Assembly (NCBI RefSeq): GCF_003363755.1
Contig: NZ_CP031396.1
Location: forward strand, 1,054,001-1,118,000
DNA: 64,000 nucleotides
Direction of reading: 5' to 3'
DNA from: Pseudomonas protegens
Lineage (GTDB): Bacteria; Pseudomonadota; Gammaproteobacteria; Pseudomonadales; Pseudomonadaceae
Shown here: one piece after another, positions 17,148-25,688 of the stretch
Layout of the letters: each line of letters begins with the position of its first letter
How positions within the stretch are numbered: the first letter of the stretch is position 1
Made by a program: the position numbers and the translations under genes
The notes under the pieces: model-generated
The model's database searches: none
The model's input: only the letters and a program-made list of their open reading frames with translations
What the model was told of the DNA's origin: nothing

Positions 17148-17921
17148 CTAGGCCTGATCCAGCGCACACCGCGGCGCCATCTGCTGCTCCAGGCAGCAGC
17201 GCCGCCCCAGCCGATCCACCTGCGGGCGACCGAACAGATAGCCCTGCCCCCACTCGCCACCACAGGCGGTGGCCAGGTTCTGGTCGCTGTCCGTCTCCAC
17301 CCCTTCGATGATCACGCACGGCGCCAGGGTCTTGCACAGCTGCACCAGGTGGCTGAGGGTCTGGGCGCTGTTGAGTTCACCGCGGGCGCGCTGGATGTAG
17401 CCCTTGTCGATCTTGACGATGTCCGGCCGGGTCTGGCGGATGAATTCCAGGGTGCCCAGGCCCGCGCCGAAATCGTCGATGGCCACCCGGCAGCCCAGCT
17501 CCCGCAGGCACAGGACGAACTCGCTGGCCGCCTCGATGCTCGGCGGCGTGGCGCTTTCGGTGATCTCGATCACCAGGCGCGCGGCCACTGAGGGTGAGTC
17601 GCGCAGCACCTGCAGAATCGGCAACCAGAAGCCGTCGATGATCGCGCTCTGGGCGGAAATATTGCACCCCAGGCGCAGGCGTTCATCACGCTGCAGCGCA
17701 TCGATCACGCAGCGCACCACGCTTTGATCGAGCTCGCGCATCAGTTGGTGTTTTTCCAGCAGCGCCAGAGGATAGACTTCGCCGCCCTGAGCATCGATGT
17801 GGCGCAGCAAGCTTTCGTGGTACAGCACCCGGCTGCTGTCGGGCAGCCACACCACCGGCTGGAACGCCAGCATCAGGCGGCCCTGGGCCAGTTCACGATA
17901 AAAGTCTCTGACGCTTTGCAT
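17148..17921 (-). CDS. EAL-domain protein, putative c-di-GMP phosphodiesterase
   Basis: 257-residue stand-alone EAL domain. The signature EAL reads ESL (YHESLLRHID); the other metal and catalytic residues appear present: Asn in CNISAQS, Glu in VIEITES, the DDFGAGLGTLEFI loop, Lys in IVKIDKGYI, Glu in IIEGVET and the Gln of GQGYLFGRPQ. Degradation of c-di-GMP to pGpG is therefore plausible. There is no sensor domain or membrane segment. The start at 17921 follows GGGGAG. It is divergent from the AraC gene, which may regulate it. Confidence 0.85.
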   Translation of the reverse strand: MQSVRDFYRELAQGRLMLAFQPVVWLPDSSRVLYHESLLRHIDAQGGEVYPLALLEKHQLMRELDQSVVRCVIDALQRDERLRLGCNISAQSAIIDGFWLPILQVLRDSPSVAARLVIEITESATPPSIEAASEFVLCLRELGCRVAIDDFGAGLGTLEFIRQTRPDIVKIDKGYIQRARGELNSAQTLSHLVQLCKTLAPCVIIEGVETDSDQNLATACGGEWGQGYLFGRPQVDRLGRRCCLEQQMAPRCALDQA

Positions 17922-18169
17922 GACAACTCCCCGGGCAAGACAACGGCACCCTCGCGGCGAACCGGATGCGACGCGCTGGCCGTCACCCTTTCCAAGGGCC
18001 CTGGCCGAACATGATCGACCCCGGCACAGGCCTTGAGGAAGTGTTCCTGGATACCTTTCGCTTGTCCTCGGAAACGCGCGGCACTGCCGAATCGTCTGTG
18101 GCCCCGTGTTTATTGCAATCATGCCAACGGCCTCTCCGATATCACTAAGCCATCAGTCCAGGAAGACCT

Positions 18170-19171
18170 ATGCATAGAATGACCAGCGCCAGCTTTCGGG
18201 TGCTTGCCGATGTCATGAATGAGGGCGGCGCCCACGTCGAAACCTTGCTCAAGCAATTGGGCAGCAGCCTGCGGGATGTGTATGAAAACCCCAAGGGCGT
18301 GAGGCTGGAACTGGTCTATCAGGTGATACAGGAAGCGGTGCACCGCACCGGCAAGCCGGACCTGGGCCTGCTGGCCTACAGCAAGGCCCATCCGGCCAAC
18401 CTGGAGGCATTGGGCTATGCGGTGATGTCCTGCGCCACCCTGGGCATCGCGCTGCAACGCCTGGTGGATTACCACGCGCTGATCAGCAACGGCTTCTGCA
18501 TGTGCCTGGAGCGCAAACCGCAGATGCTGACCCTGATCGGCTTCGACGTGGCCAGCGAACCCTCGATGATGCCCCGGGCCTTTATCGACGCCGGCGCGGC
18601 CCAGACCCTGGGCCTGCTGCACTGGCTGTTGCCGCAGCACAAAGTGCAGCCCCTGGCGGCCACCTTCACCTACGAGGAGCCGCTGGACACCGGGTCCCTG
18701 CGCCAGCTGCTGGGAGACAACCTGCAGTTTTGCGCGCCCTACAACAGCCTGTCCTTCAGCAGCCAGGATTGCGCCATTGCCCTGCCCACCGCCGACCCGG
18801 CCCTGGATGTGCTGCACCTGGAGTACGCGCGCAATCGCCTCAACCTGCTGCACAACGGTTCGATGACCGCCCGGGTCCGTCGAGCGTTGTCCGAACGCCT
18901 GGCCCAGGGCGCACCGAGCGACCTGCCGAACATCGCCCAGATCGTCGGGGTCAGCACCCGCAGCCTGCAACGCCGCCTGGGACACGAAGACGTGCATTTC
19001 TCGGCCTTGCTGGACGAAGCCCGCTTGATGCTGGCCCACAGCTTCCTGCGCAACTCCATGCGCAGCGTCAAGTACATCGGTGCGCTATTGGGCTTTCGCG
19101 ACCAGAGCAGCTTTCACAAGGCCTGCCTGCGCTGGTTCGGCATGACCCCGGGACGCTACCGCGAGCAGTGA
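18170..19171 (+). CDS. AraC-family regulator with arabinose-binding-like N-terminal domain (OruR/ArgR type)
   Basis: 333-residue regulator. N-terminal ligand domain of the Arabinose_bd type (about residues 15-215), then a C-terminal AraC double helix-turn-helix (IAQIVGVSTRSLQRRLGHED, KYIGALLGFRDQSSFHKACL, RWFGMTPGRYREQ). Relatives control amino-acid or lipid catabolism; the target here is unknown. It is divergent from the EAL gene with about 250 nt between the start codons. Confidence 0.85.
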   Translation: MHRMTSASFRVLADVMNEGGAHVETLLKQLGSSLRDVYENPKGVRLELVYQVIQEAVHRTGKPDLGLLAYSKAHPANLEALGYAVMSCATLGIALQRLVDYHALISNGFCMCLERKPQMLTLIGFDVASEPSMMPRAFIDAGAAQTLGLLHWLLPQHKVQPLAATFTYEEPLDTGSLRQLLGDNLQFCAPYNSLSFSSQDCAIALPTADPALDVLHLEYARNRLNLLHNGSMTARVRRALSERLAQGAPSDLPNIAQIVGVSTRSLQRRLGHEDVHFSALLDEARLMLAHSFLRNSMRSVKYIGALLGFRDQSSFHKACLRWFGMTPGRYREQ

Positions 19172-19188
19172 GCCGCGGGAAACGACAA

Positions 19189-19208
19189 CGCCGAGCACAG
19201 GCTCGGCG
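19189..19208. terminator. Hairpin between convergent genes
   Basis: Perfect 8-bp stem CGCCGAGC / GCTCGGCG with loop ACAG, between the AraC gene and the NTF2-like gene. Confidence 0.65.
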
Positions 19209-19228
19209 TGAAGGGAACGCAAGGTGGA

Positions 19229-19747
19229 TCAGTGAGCGGCCAGCTGCGGCTGGACTTGCGGCATGGCCGAGGAGTGATGGTTGAGGATCTTCCACTGGCC
19301 ATCGATGCGCTCGTACAGGAAGGTGTAGCGCGCCTGGACCTTCTCGCTCTTGCCGGACGCGTCGGTCAGGGTGAAGGTGTAGACGCCGCTGTCCAGGGCG
19401 GCATCCGGGCCCAGGTGACGGATTTCACGGTAGTTGATCTGACCTACCGGCTTGGACGCCAGGAAGTGCTCGAAGTAGTCCTGGATCTGGGCGTGAGTGC
19501 TGCGCACCTGGTTCGACACGGTCGGCTGCAACACTGCGTTCGGCGCATACAGGCTCACCACCGACTGCGGGTTGCCGGTCTGCAAGGCGCTGTTCCAGCG
19601 ATCGAACAGGCCGGCGATCTCACGGTCCTGGGCCGCTTGCGGCTGCTCGGCAACGGCGCTGTAGACATAGGGCTTGACCTCGGCGGCCACAGCCAGTGGA
19701 GCGGTGAAGGCGAAAAACAGGGCCAGGGCAGTGGTTTTCAGTTTCAT
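19229..19747 (-). CDS. Secreted NTF2-like (SgcJ/CaMKII-association type) protein
   Basis: 172-residue protein with a clear signal peptide (MKLKTTALALFFAFTAPLAV) and a single NTF2-like domain (IAGLFDRWNSALQTGNPQSV, VVSLYAPNAVLQPTVSNQVR, ARYTFLYERIDGQWKILNHH). The conserved ILNHHSS ending is typical of the SgcJ/EcaC or CaMKII-association group. It is exported to the periplasm; no enzymatic activity can be assigned. The start is chosen at the signal peptide. Confidence 0.82.
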   Translation of the reverse strand: MKLKTTALALFFAFTAPLAVAAEVKPYVYSAVAEQPQAAQDREIAGLFDRWNSALQTGNPQSVVSLYAPNAVLQPTVSNQVRSTHAQIQDYFEHFLASKPVGQINYREIRHLGPDAALDSGVYTFTLTDASGKSEKVQARYTFLYERIDGQWKILNHHSSAMPQVQPQLAAH

Positions 19748-19919
19748 ACGATTTCTCCAGTGGGTTTCAATGAGCCACACTTTGCCCATCGCCGTCGTCC
19801 GCGCCATCGGCCAACTGGAGCTTTCGGCCTATGCCATTCGGCAGATAGGCGTGACGTGCAGCAGCGGGTCTAATGCCCGCTTTTGTTCAACCGTAGCGCC
19901 GCCGCACTGGAGCAACGCC

Positions 19920-21083
19920 ATGTCCACCCCATCCTTCGACCCCGCCAGCGCCCTGGCCCTGCGCAGCCAGTATCGACAGTCCCAGAGCCGCGCCGCGCGC
20001 CTGCGACTGCTGGTGGACACCGGCCAGGAACTGTTGCAACTGCCCCCCGAGCAGATGCGCCAGCGGGTGGTGCAACGGGCCTGCGCCTTCGCCGCCATGG
20101 ACCACGGGCTGCTGCTGGAATGGGCCGAGGATGGCGTGGTCCACACCCGCGCCGCCCTGGGTCATGAAGAACGCCTGCAAGGCCTGCGTGCCCTGGCCGA
20201 TCACCCGCAATGGCCGGAGCCGCCGCCGACCCCGGACAGCGCCGTGCTGCGCGTGCTGTTGCACCGCGCCGACGGCCGCGCCTTCGGCGCCCTGCTGCTG
20301 GCCAACAGCGTGCCCATCAGCCCGCCGGACAGCGAAGACCTGGAATCCCTGCAACTGCTGGCCACCCTGCTGGCGGCGCACCTGGAAAACCATCGTCTGC
20401 TGCGCGACCTGCAAGCCCGGGAGCGCAGCATGTCGGAGCTGGTGCAACGCCTGTTCAGCGCCCAGGAAGACGAACGCAAGCGGGTCGCCTATGACCTGCA
20501 CGACGGCCTGGCGCAAACCCTGGCCGGGCTGCACCAGCGCCTGCAGGGCTTCGCCGGGCGCTGTCCGCCGTTGCCCGCCGAGCTGCACCAGGACCTGCAG
20601 ACCATCCTGCAACTGGCCCAGGGCTGCGTCGGCGAAGGCCGGCAACTGATCGGCGGCTTGCGCCCCCACGTGCTCGACGACTTCGGCCTGCTGCGGGCCA
20701 TCGACCGCGAGGCCGACCGCCTGCGCGACGCCGGTCTGCTGGTGTACTGGGGGCAGCGCGCGCCGCAGCGCCTGCCCGATGCGGTGGAGATCGCCCTGTT
20801 CCGCATCGCCCAGGAAGCCATCAACAACATCCTCAAGCACGCCCGGGCCTCGCAGGTGCACCTGAGCCTGGCCCTGGAAGACGGCCTGGCGCTGCTCGGG
20901 GTCAACGATGACGGTTGCGGATTCGTCAGCTCGCCGGCCCCGGTGGCCGAGCAGTTGGGTCAGGTCGCCATGCATGAGCGCGCCCATCTGCTGGGCGGCC
21001 ATTTCAGCTGCGACAGCCGGCCCGGCAGCGGCACCCGGCTGCTGGCCAGCGTGCCCGTGCAACCCTTGGAGCAAGCGCCATGA
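19920..21083 (+). CDS. NarX-type sensor histidine kinase with N-terminal GAF-like domain
   Basis: 387-residue soluble kinase. A GAF-like sensory region covers about residues 25-165, then a HisKA_3 dimerisation domain with the phospho-acceptor His in ERKRVAYDLHDGLAQTLAGL, and a HATPase_c domain (AQEAINNILKHARASQVHLS, NDDGCGF, HERAHLLGGHFSCDSRPGSG). Its partner is the NarL-type regulator overlapping its stop codon (ATGA). No membrane segments are seen, so the signal is probably cytosolic. The start MSTPSFDPAS at 19920 is the last ATG before the conserved region. Confidence 0.87.
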   Translation: MSTPSFDPASALALRSQYRQSQSRAARLRLLVDTGQELLQLPPEQMRQRVVQRACAFAAMDHGLLLEWAEDGVVHTRAALGHEERLQGLRALADHPQWPEPPPTPDSAVLRVLLHRADGRAFGALLLANSVPISPPDSEDLESLQLLATLLAAHLENHRLLRDLQARERSMSELVQRLFSAQEDERKRVAYDLHDGLAQTLAGLHQRLQGFAGRCPPLPAELHQDLQTILQLAQGCVGEGRQLIGGLRPHVLDDFGLLRAIDREADRLRDAGLLVYWGQRAPQRLPDAVEIALFRIAQEAINNILKHARASQVHLSLALEDGLALLGVNDDGCGFVSSPAPVAEQLGQVAMHERAHLLGGHFSCDSRPGSGTRLLASVPVQPLEQAP

Positions 21084-21748
21084 GTAGCCTGATACGCCTG
21101 GTCCTGGCGGACGACCATGAAGTGACCCGCACCGGCTTCGTCGCCCTGCTGGCGGGCAACCCGGAGTTCGAGGTGGTGGGCCAGGCCAGGGACGGTGAAG
21201 AAGCCCTGGCCCTGTGCGAGCAACTGCGCCCGGACATCGCCATCCTCGACATCCGCATGCCGCGGCTCAATGGCCTGGGGGCCGCGCGCCTTCTGCAGCA
21301 GCGCCAGCCCGAGGTCAAGGTGGTGATCTTCACCATGGACGACAGCCCCGATCACCTGGAAGCGGCCATGACCGCCGGCGCCGTGGGCTACCTGCTCAAG
21401 GACGCCAGCCGCGACGAAGTGATCGGCGCCCTGCAACGGGTGGCCCAGGGCGAGGAAGCCCTCAACAGTGCGGTCAGTGCGCGCCTGCTGCGACGCATGA
21501 CCGAACGCGGCAGCGGCCAGATACCCCAGGCCCAGGCCCTGACCGCCCGCGAGCGCCAGGTGCTGGGGCTGGTGGCCGGCGGCTTCAGCAACCGCGAGAT
21601 CGGCGAAAAGCTCGGCATCACCACCGGCACCGCCAAGGCCCACGTCGAGCGGGTGATCGGCAAGCTCGGCGCCTCCGACCGCACCCAGGCGGCGGTGCGT
21701 GGGATCGCCCTGGGACTGGTGGCCCAGCCCAGCGGGCAGTGGCCATGA
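21080..21748 (+). CDS. NarL/FixJ-family response regulator
   Basis: 222-residue response regulator. The receiver has the acidic pair ADDH, phospho-Asp in IAILDIRMPRLNG and the conserved Lys in YLLKDASRDE. A LuxR-type helix-turn-helix lies at the C-terminus (LTARERQVLGLVAGGFSNRE, TAKAHVERVIGKLGASDRTQ). It overlaps the kinase stop codon by 4 nt and the hybrid-kinase start by 4 nt, so the cognate pair is NarX-type kinase plus this protein. Targets unknown. Confidence 0.9.
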   Translation: MSSLIRLVLADDHEVTRTGFVALLAGNPEFEVVGQARDGEEALALCEQLRPDIAILDIRMPRLNGLGAARLLQQRQPEVKVVIFTMDDSPDHLEAAMTAGAVGYLLKDASRDEVIGALQRVAQGEEALNSAVSARLLRRMTERGSGQIPQAQALTARERQVLGLVAGGFSNREIGEKLGITTGTAKAHVERVIGKLGASDRTQAAVRGIALGLVAQPSGQWP

Positions 21749-24072
21749 ACCTGCGCAGCGCCCGGCGCTGGGCCGACCTGCCGCTGCGGGGCAAGGCGCT
21801 GGTGGTGATCTCCCTGCCCCTGGTGATCCTGCTGCTGTCCCTGGTGCTGATCTACAGCGCCGAACGCCAGACCGCCCGCGCCGAAGAAGACGTGCGCCGG
21901 GTGCTGCTGGTGCAGGGCGATATCCAGACCGTGCACACCCTGCTGGCCGAGGCCGCGGCCAGCGTGCGCGGCTACCTGCTGACCCGCAGCGAGGACTTCC
22001 TGCCCGCCTACCTCCAGGCCCGTCCGCAGATCGAAGCGGCCCTGCAACGCCTGGACCGCAACGTGCGCGACACGCGCATGCGCGAGTACCTGCACACCAT
22101 CACCCCGCTGATCCAGACCAAGCTCGAAGGCCTGGTGGCCCTGCGCAACGGCAGCCGCGACGACAGCGCCACGGTGACCGCGATCCTCATCGACAACAAG
22201 CAGGTGCTGGACGTGCTGCGTGAGCAGATCAGCGCCATGCGCATCCACGAGGACGCGCTGCTGGCCGAACGCACCGCGGCCGCGGCGGCAACCCGCATGC
22301 GCCTGCTGTTCGCCACCCTGCTGGCCGCCGGTTGCGGACTGTTTGGCGCCATCGTCGCGGTGCTGCTGCTGTCCCGGGGCATCGTCACCCGGGTGCAACA
22401 GGTCCAGGGCAACGCCCAGCGCCTGGCCCTGGGCCAGCCGCTGCTGCCGCAAGCCCCGGAGCTGGATGAAATCGGCCAGCTGGGCACGCGCCTGGTGGAA
22501 GCCGGGCAACTGCTGGCCGAACGCGAGCGCGCCCTGCGCGACAACGAGGAACGCCTGCGGCTGATCATCGACGGGGTCAAGGACTACGGGATCTTCGCCC
22601 TGGACACCGCCGGCATGGTCACCACCTGGAACTTCGGTGCCGAACGGATCAAGGGCTACCGCGACCAGGAAATCATCGGCCGCCATTTCTCCCTGTTCTA
22701 CCTGCCGGAGGAATGCCCGCAGCACCCGGACATGGCCCTGCGCGAAGCCACCGCCCACGGCCACTACATGGAAGAAGGCTGGCGCTGCCGCAAGGACGGC
22801 AGCCGCTTCTGGGCCAGCGTGGTGATCACCGCGCAATACGACGCCAGTGGCGCCCTGCGGGGGTTCTCCAAGATCACCCGGGACATCACCGACCGCCGCG
22901 CCGCGGAAATCGCCCTGGGCACCGCCCGCGAAGAAGCCGAAAGCGCCAGCCGCGCCAAGAGCGAGTTCCTCTCGCGCATGAGCCACGAACTGCGCACGCC
23001 GCTCAATGCCATCCTCGGTTTCGCGCAATTGCTCGACATGGATTCCAGCGCCGGCCAGCGCCCCCAGGTCGGGCATATCCTGCGGGCCGGCCAGCACCTG
23101 CTGGGGCTGATCAACGAGGTGCTGGACATCGCCCGCATCGAAGCCGGGCGCCTGCCGCTGAACGTCGAACCCATGCCCCTGGCGGCGGTGCTGCATGAGG
23201 CCCTGACCCTGGTGTCGCCGATGGCCACCGACGCCGGCATCCAGCTCAGCGCCTTGCCGGAACTGCCCGCCGACAGCGGGGTGATTGCCGATCGCCAACG
23301 CCTGATCCAGGTCCTGCTCAACCTGCTGTCCAACGCCATCAAGTACAACCGCGCCCAGGGCCGGGTCAGCATCGAGGTGACCCTGGAAGAAGCGCGCCTG
23401 CGCATTGCCGTGATCGACACCGGGGCCGGGATTGCCGCCGACCAGTTGCAACGCCTGTTCAAGCCTTTCGAACGCCTGGACGCCGATCCCAAGGTCGAAG
23501 GCACCGGCCTGGGCCTGGCCCTGAGCAAGAGCCTGCTGGAGATGATGGACGGCAGCCTGGAGGTGCACAGCACAATGGGCAGCGGCAGCCGCTTCATCCT
23601 CGAACTGCCCTGTGTGCGCCTGCCCGATGCCCCGCTCGCAACGCCCCTGGCCACCCCGGCGCTGAAGCCGCCGACGCTGCCCACGCCCAGCCCCTATCGG
23701 GGCAAGATCCTCTGCATCGAAGACAACCTGCAAAGCCTGGCGCTGATCGAAACCCTGCTGCAGCGCCGTCCGGGTATTCAGTTGCTGTCGAGCATGCAGG
23801 GCCAGCTGGGCCTGGACCTGGCCCGCCAGCACTCACCGCAGATGATCCTGCTGGACGTCAACCTGCCGGACCTGCAAGGCCTGGAAGTGCTGCAACGGCT
23901 GCGGGCCTCCGGCAGCACCGCCAGCACGCCGATCCTGATGATCACCGCCGACGCCAGCGAGCTGACCCAGCGCAGCCTGCTGGAAGCCGGCGCCACGGCG
24001 ATTCTCACCAAGCCCATTCACATCCCAGCGTTCTTCGCCCACCTGGACGCCTGTTTAGCGGAGCCCCTATGA
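21745..24072 (+). CDS. Hybrid sensor kinase: CHASE3-HAMP-PAS-HisKA-HATPase-receiver
   Basis: 775-residue membrane hybrid kinase. Two membrane segments (about 20-40 and 185-210) bracket a CHASE3 domain; then come a HAMP-like linker, a PAS domain (GVKDYGIFALDTAGMVTTWN, GYRDQEIIGRHFSLFY), HisKA with His in FLSRMSHELRTPLNAILGFA, HATPase_c (LLSNAIKYN, DTGAGI, GTGLGLALSKS) and a C-terminal receiver with phospho-Asp in MILLDVNLPDLQGLEVL. It overlaps the upstream response regulator and the downstream lone receiver by 4 nt each. Confidence 0.9.
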   Translation: MNLRSARRWADLPLRGKALVVISLPLVILLLSLVLIYSAERQTARAEEDVRRVLLVQGDIQTVHTLLAEAAASVRGYLLTRSEDFLPAYLQARPQIEAALQRLDRNVRDTRMREYLHTITPLIQTKLEGLVALRNGSRDDSATVTAILIDNKQVLDVLREQISAMRIHEDALLAERTAAAAATRMRLLFATLLAAGCGLFGAIVAVLLLSRGIVTRVQQVQGNAQRLALGQPLLPQAPELDEIGQLGTRLVEAGQLLAERERALRDNEERLRLIIDGVKDYGIFALDTAGMVTTWNFGAERIKGYRDQEIIGRHFSLFYLPEECPQHPDMALREATAHGHYMEEGWRCRKDGSRFWASVVITAQYDASGALRGFSKITRDITDRRAAEIALGTAREEAESASRAKSEFLSRMSHELRTPLNAILGFAQLLDMDSSAGQRPQVGHILRAGQHLLGLINEVLDIARIEAGRLPLNVEPMPLAAVLHEALTLVSPMATDAGIQLSALPELPADSGVIADRQRLIQVLLNLLSNAIKYNRAQGRVSIEVTLEEARLRIAVIDTGAGIAADQLQRLFKPFERLDADPKVEGTGLGLALSKSLLEMMDGSLEVHSTMGSGSRFILELPCVRLPDAPLATPLATPALKPPTLPTPSPYRGKILCIEDNLQSLALIETLLQRRPGIQLLSSMQGQLGLDLARQHSPQMILLDVNLPDLQGLEVLQRLRASGSTASTPILMITADASELTQRSLLEAGATAILTKPIHIPAFFAHLDACLAEPL

Positions 24073-24521
24073 CTGCCGATATGCGCATCCTCATCGTCGA
24101 TGATCAGCGCCCCAACCTCGACCTGATGGAACAGCTGCTGGCCCGCGAAGGCCTGCACAACGTCCTGAGCAGCACCCAGCCGCTGCGCACCCTGGAGCTG
24201 TTCAACAGCTTCGAGCCGGACCTGGTGATCCTCGATCTGCACATGCCCGAGTTCGACGGTTTTGCCGTGCTCGAACAGCTCAACCGGCGGATTCCGGCCC
24301 ACGACTACCTGCCGATCCTGGTGCTCACCGCCGACGCCACCCGCGACACCCGCCTGCGGGCCCTGGCCCTGGGCGCGCGGGACTTCATCAGCAAGCCGCT
24401 GGACGCCCTGGAAACCCTGCTGCGGATCTGGAACCTGCTGGAAACCCGGGCCCTGTACAAGACCCTGCGCACCCTGGTGCCGCCGGAGCAGATCGCACTG
24501 CTGCGCCCATCAAAGGCCTGA
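24069..24521 (+). CDS. Stand-alone receiver-domain protein
   Basis: 150-residue receiver with no recognised output domain: acidic pair VDDQ, phospho-Asp in LVILDLHMPEFDGF, Thr/Ala in LVLTADA and Lys in FISKPLDALE. A short helical C-terminal tail (LLETRALYKTLRTLVPPEQI) is present. Its 4-nt overlap with the hybrid kinase gene points to a phosphorelay partner or a protein acting by contact. The tandem repeat tract begins directly after its stop codon. Confidence 0.87.
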   Translation: MTADMRILIVDDQRPNLDLMEQLLAREGLHNVLSSTQPLRTLELFNSFEPDLVILDLHMPEFDGFAVLEQLNRRIPAHDYLPILVLTADATRDTRLRALALGARDFISKPLDALETLLRIWNLLETRALYKTLRTLVPPEQIALLRPSKA

Positions 24522-24659
24522 CCTGTCGCGCCTGTCGCGCCTGTCGCGCCTGTCGTATCGTCGTATCGTCGTATCGTCGCACCGTCGCACCGTCGCACCG
24601 TCGCATCGTCGCACCTGCCGCACCTGCCGCACCGTCGCACCGTCGCACCGTCGCACCCT
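24522..24659. repeat. Degenerate 8/9-bp tandem repeat tract
   Basis: Starting at the base after the receiver gene stop codon: three or four CCTGTCGCG units, then three TATCGTCG, three CACCGTCG, CATCGTCG, two CACCTGCCG and three more CACCGTCG. Blocks of near-identical 8- and 9-mers suggest replication-slippage expansion. The tract is CG-rich and strand-asymmetric and carries no gene. Confidence 0.9.
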
Positions 24660-24794
24660 GTAGCCGCTGCCGCAGGCTGCGAACGGCCCGAAGGGACGTA
24701 GGGTTCTTAAGATCGATTGAGGTTCGACGGGAGGTCGTCAAGCAAGGTCCTGCGGACCTTTGCGCAGCTTCGCGGGCTCAGCAGCGGCTACAGG
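24660..24794. repeat. REPIN-like element, same family as the benA-upstream array
   Basis: Begins GTAGCCGCTGCCGCAGGCTGCG and ends GCAGCGGCTACAGG, with inner inverted AAGGTCCTGCGGACCTT. It is a diverged copy of the 138-bp unit found in tandem at 61173-61660, placed between the tandem tract and the convergent AraC gene. Confidence 0.85.
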
Positions 24795-24805
24795 AATCGC
24801 GGGGT

Positions 24806-25603
24806 TCAGAGGTCGCGGAAGAACTCGCCGGGGGTGGCATCGAACTGCTGGCGAAACGCGGCGATAAACGCCGAGGTCGAGTCATAGCCGCAGGCCAGGG
24901 CCACATCGGTGACCCGCTCGCCCTGCTCCAGGGGGGTCAGGGCGCCGAGCAGGCGCAAGCGTTGGCGCCAGGCGCGAAAGGTCAGCCCGGTGTCCTTGAG
25001 AAACAGACGGCTGAGGGTCTTCTCCGTGACCCCGAGCTTCTGGCTCCACTGGCCCAGGGTGGTCGGCTGCTCCGGGTGCGCCTGCAGGCTGCGGTAGATC
25101 GTGCGCAAGCGCGCGTCCAGGGGCAGCGGCAGCATCAGGTCCAGTTGCGGCGCGGCAGCCAGCTGGTCCAGCAGCACCTGGGCCAGGCGGCCGTCGGCGC
25201 TGTCCTCGACATACTCCACCGGCAATTCGCTGAAGGCGCGGATCAGTTCCCGCAACAGGCTGCTGACCGCCAGAACCTGGCAGCTGTCGGTGGCCGCCCA
25301 GGCGGTGACGCTGCAATCCAGGTACAGGCTGCGCATTTCGGTGCGCGGCGAGCTGAACACCCGGTGCGGCACCCCGGCGGGAATCCACACCGCGCGCTGT
25401 GGCGGGGCAACAAAGCGTCCGCCAAGGGTCTGGATCTCCAGCACGCCCTGGATCGCATAGGACAATTGCACCCAGGGGTGACTGTGGCGCCGGGTCAGGG
25501 CCCGGTTGGGCAAGGATTCGGTGCGCCCGTACACCGGTCGCGGCAGACTCGGCAGCCCGGGAATACTGCGGCGGACGATCTTTTCATGTCCTTTAGGCGG
25601 CAT
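24806..25603 (-). CDS. AraC-family regulator with cupin sensor domain
   Basis: 265-residue regulator: N-terminal AraC-type cupin (HSHPWVQLSYAIQGVLEIQT, AVWIPAGVPHRVFSS) and C-terminal helix-turn-helix pair (LGQWSQKLGVTEKTLSRLFL, DVALACGYDSTSAFIAAFRQ). Start 25603 follows AAGGAGCCCATTG. It diverges from the SBF-like transporter gene with 85 nt between the starts, the usual arrangement of regulator and target. Confidence 0.87.
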   Translation of the reverse strand: MPPKGHEKIVRRSIPGLPSLPRPVYGRTESLPNRALTRRHSHPWVQLSYAIQGVLEIQTLGGRFVAPPQRAVWIPAGVPHRVFSSPRTEMRSLYLDCSVTAWAATDSCQVLAVSSLLRELIRAFSELPVEYVEDSADGRLAQVLLDQLAAAPQLDLMLPLPLDARLRTIYRSLQAHPEQPTTLGQWSQKLGVTEKTLSRLFLKDTGLTFRAWRQRLRLLGALTPLEQGERVTDVALACGYDSTSAFIAAFRQQFDATPGEFFRDL

Positions 25604-25688
25604 CAATGGGCTCCTTGGCGTTAGTCGGTAAACCGCAGCCACGTTAGAGTCGCCCCACTGCACTTGGCAACCCCCGGATGAAACCGCT

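Noticed and set aside
21388..23832. 814-codon minus-strand frame over the kinase genes
   Set aside because: Antisense shadow typical of high-GC DNA; Gln/His/Gly-rich without domains, while the plus strand encodes complete signalling proteins.
24522..24659. Extension of a coding frame through the 8/9-bp repeats (translates to RLSRLSRLSYRR-type sequence)
   Set aside because: Low-complexity translation, no start signal, and the receiver gene already stops at 24521.
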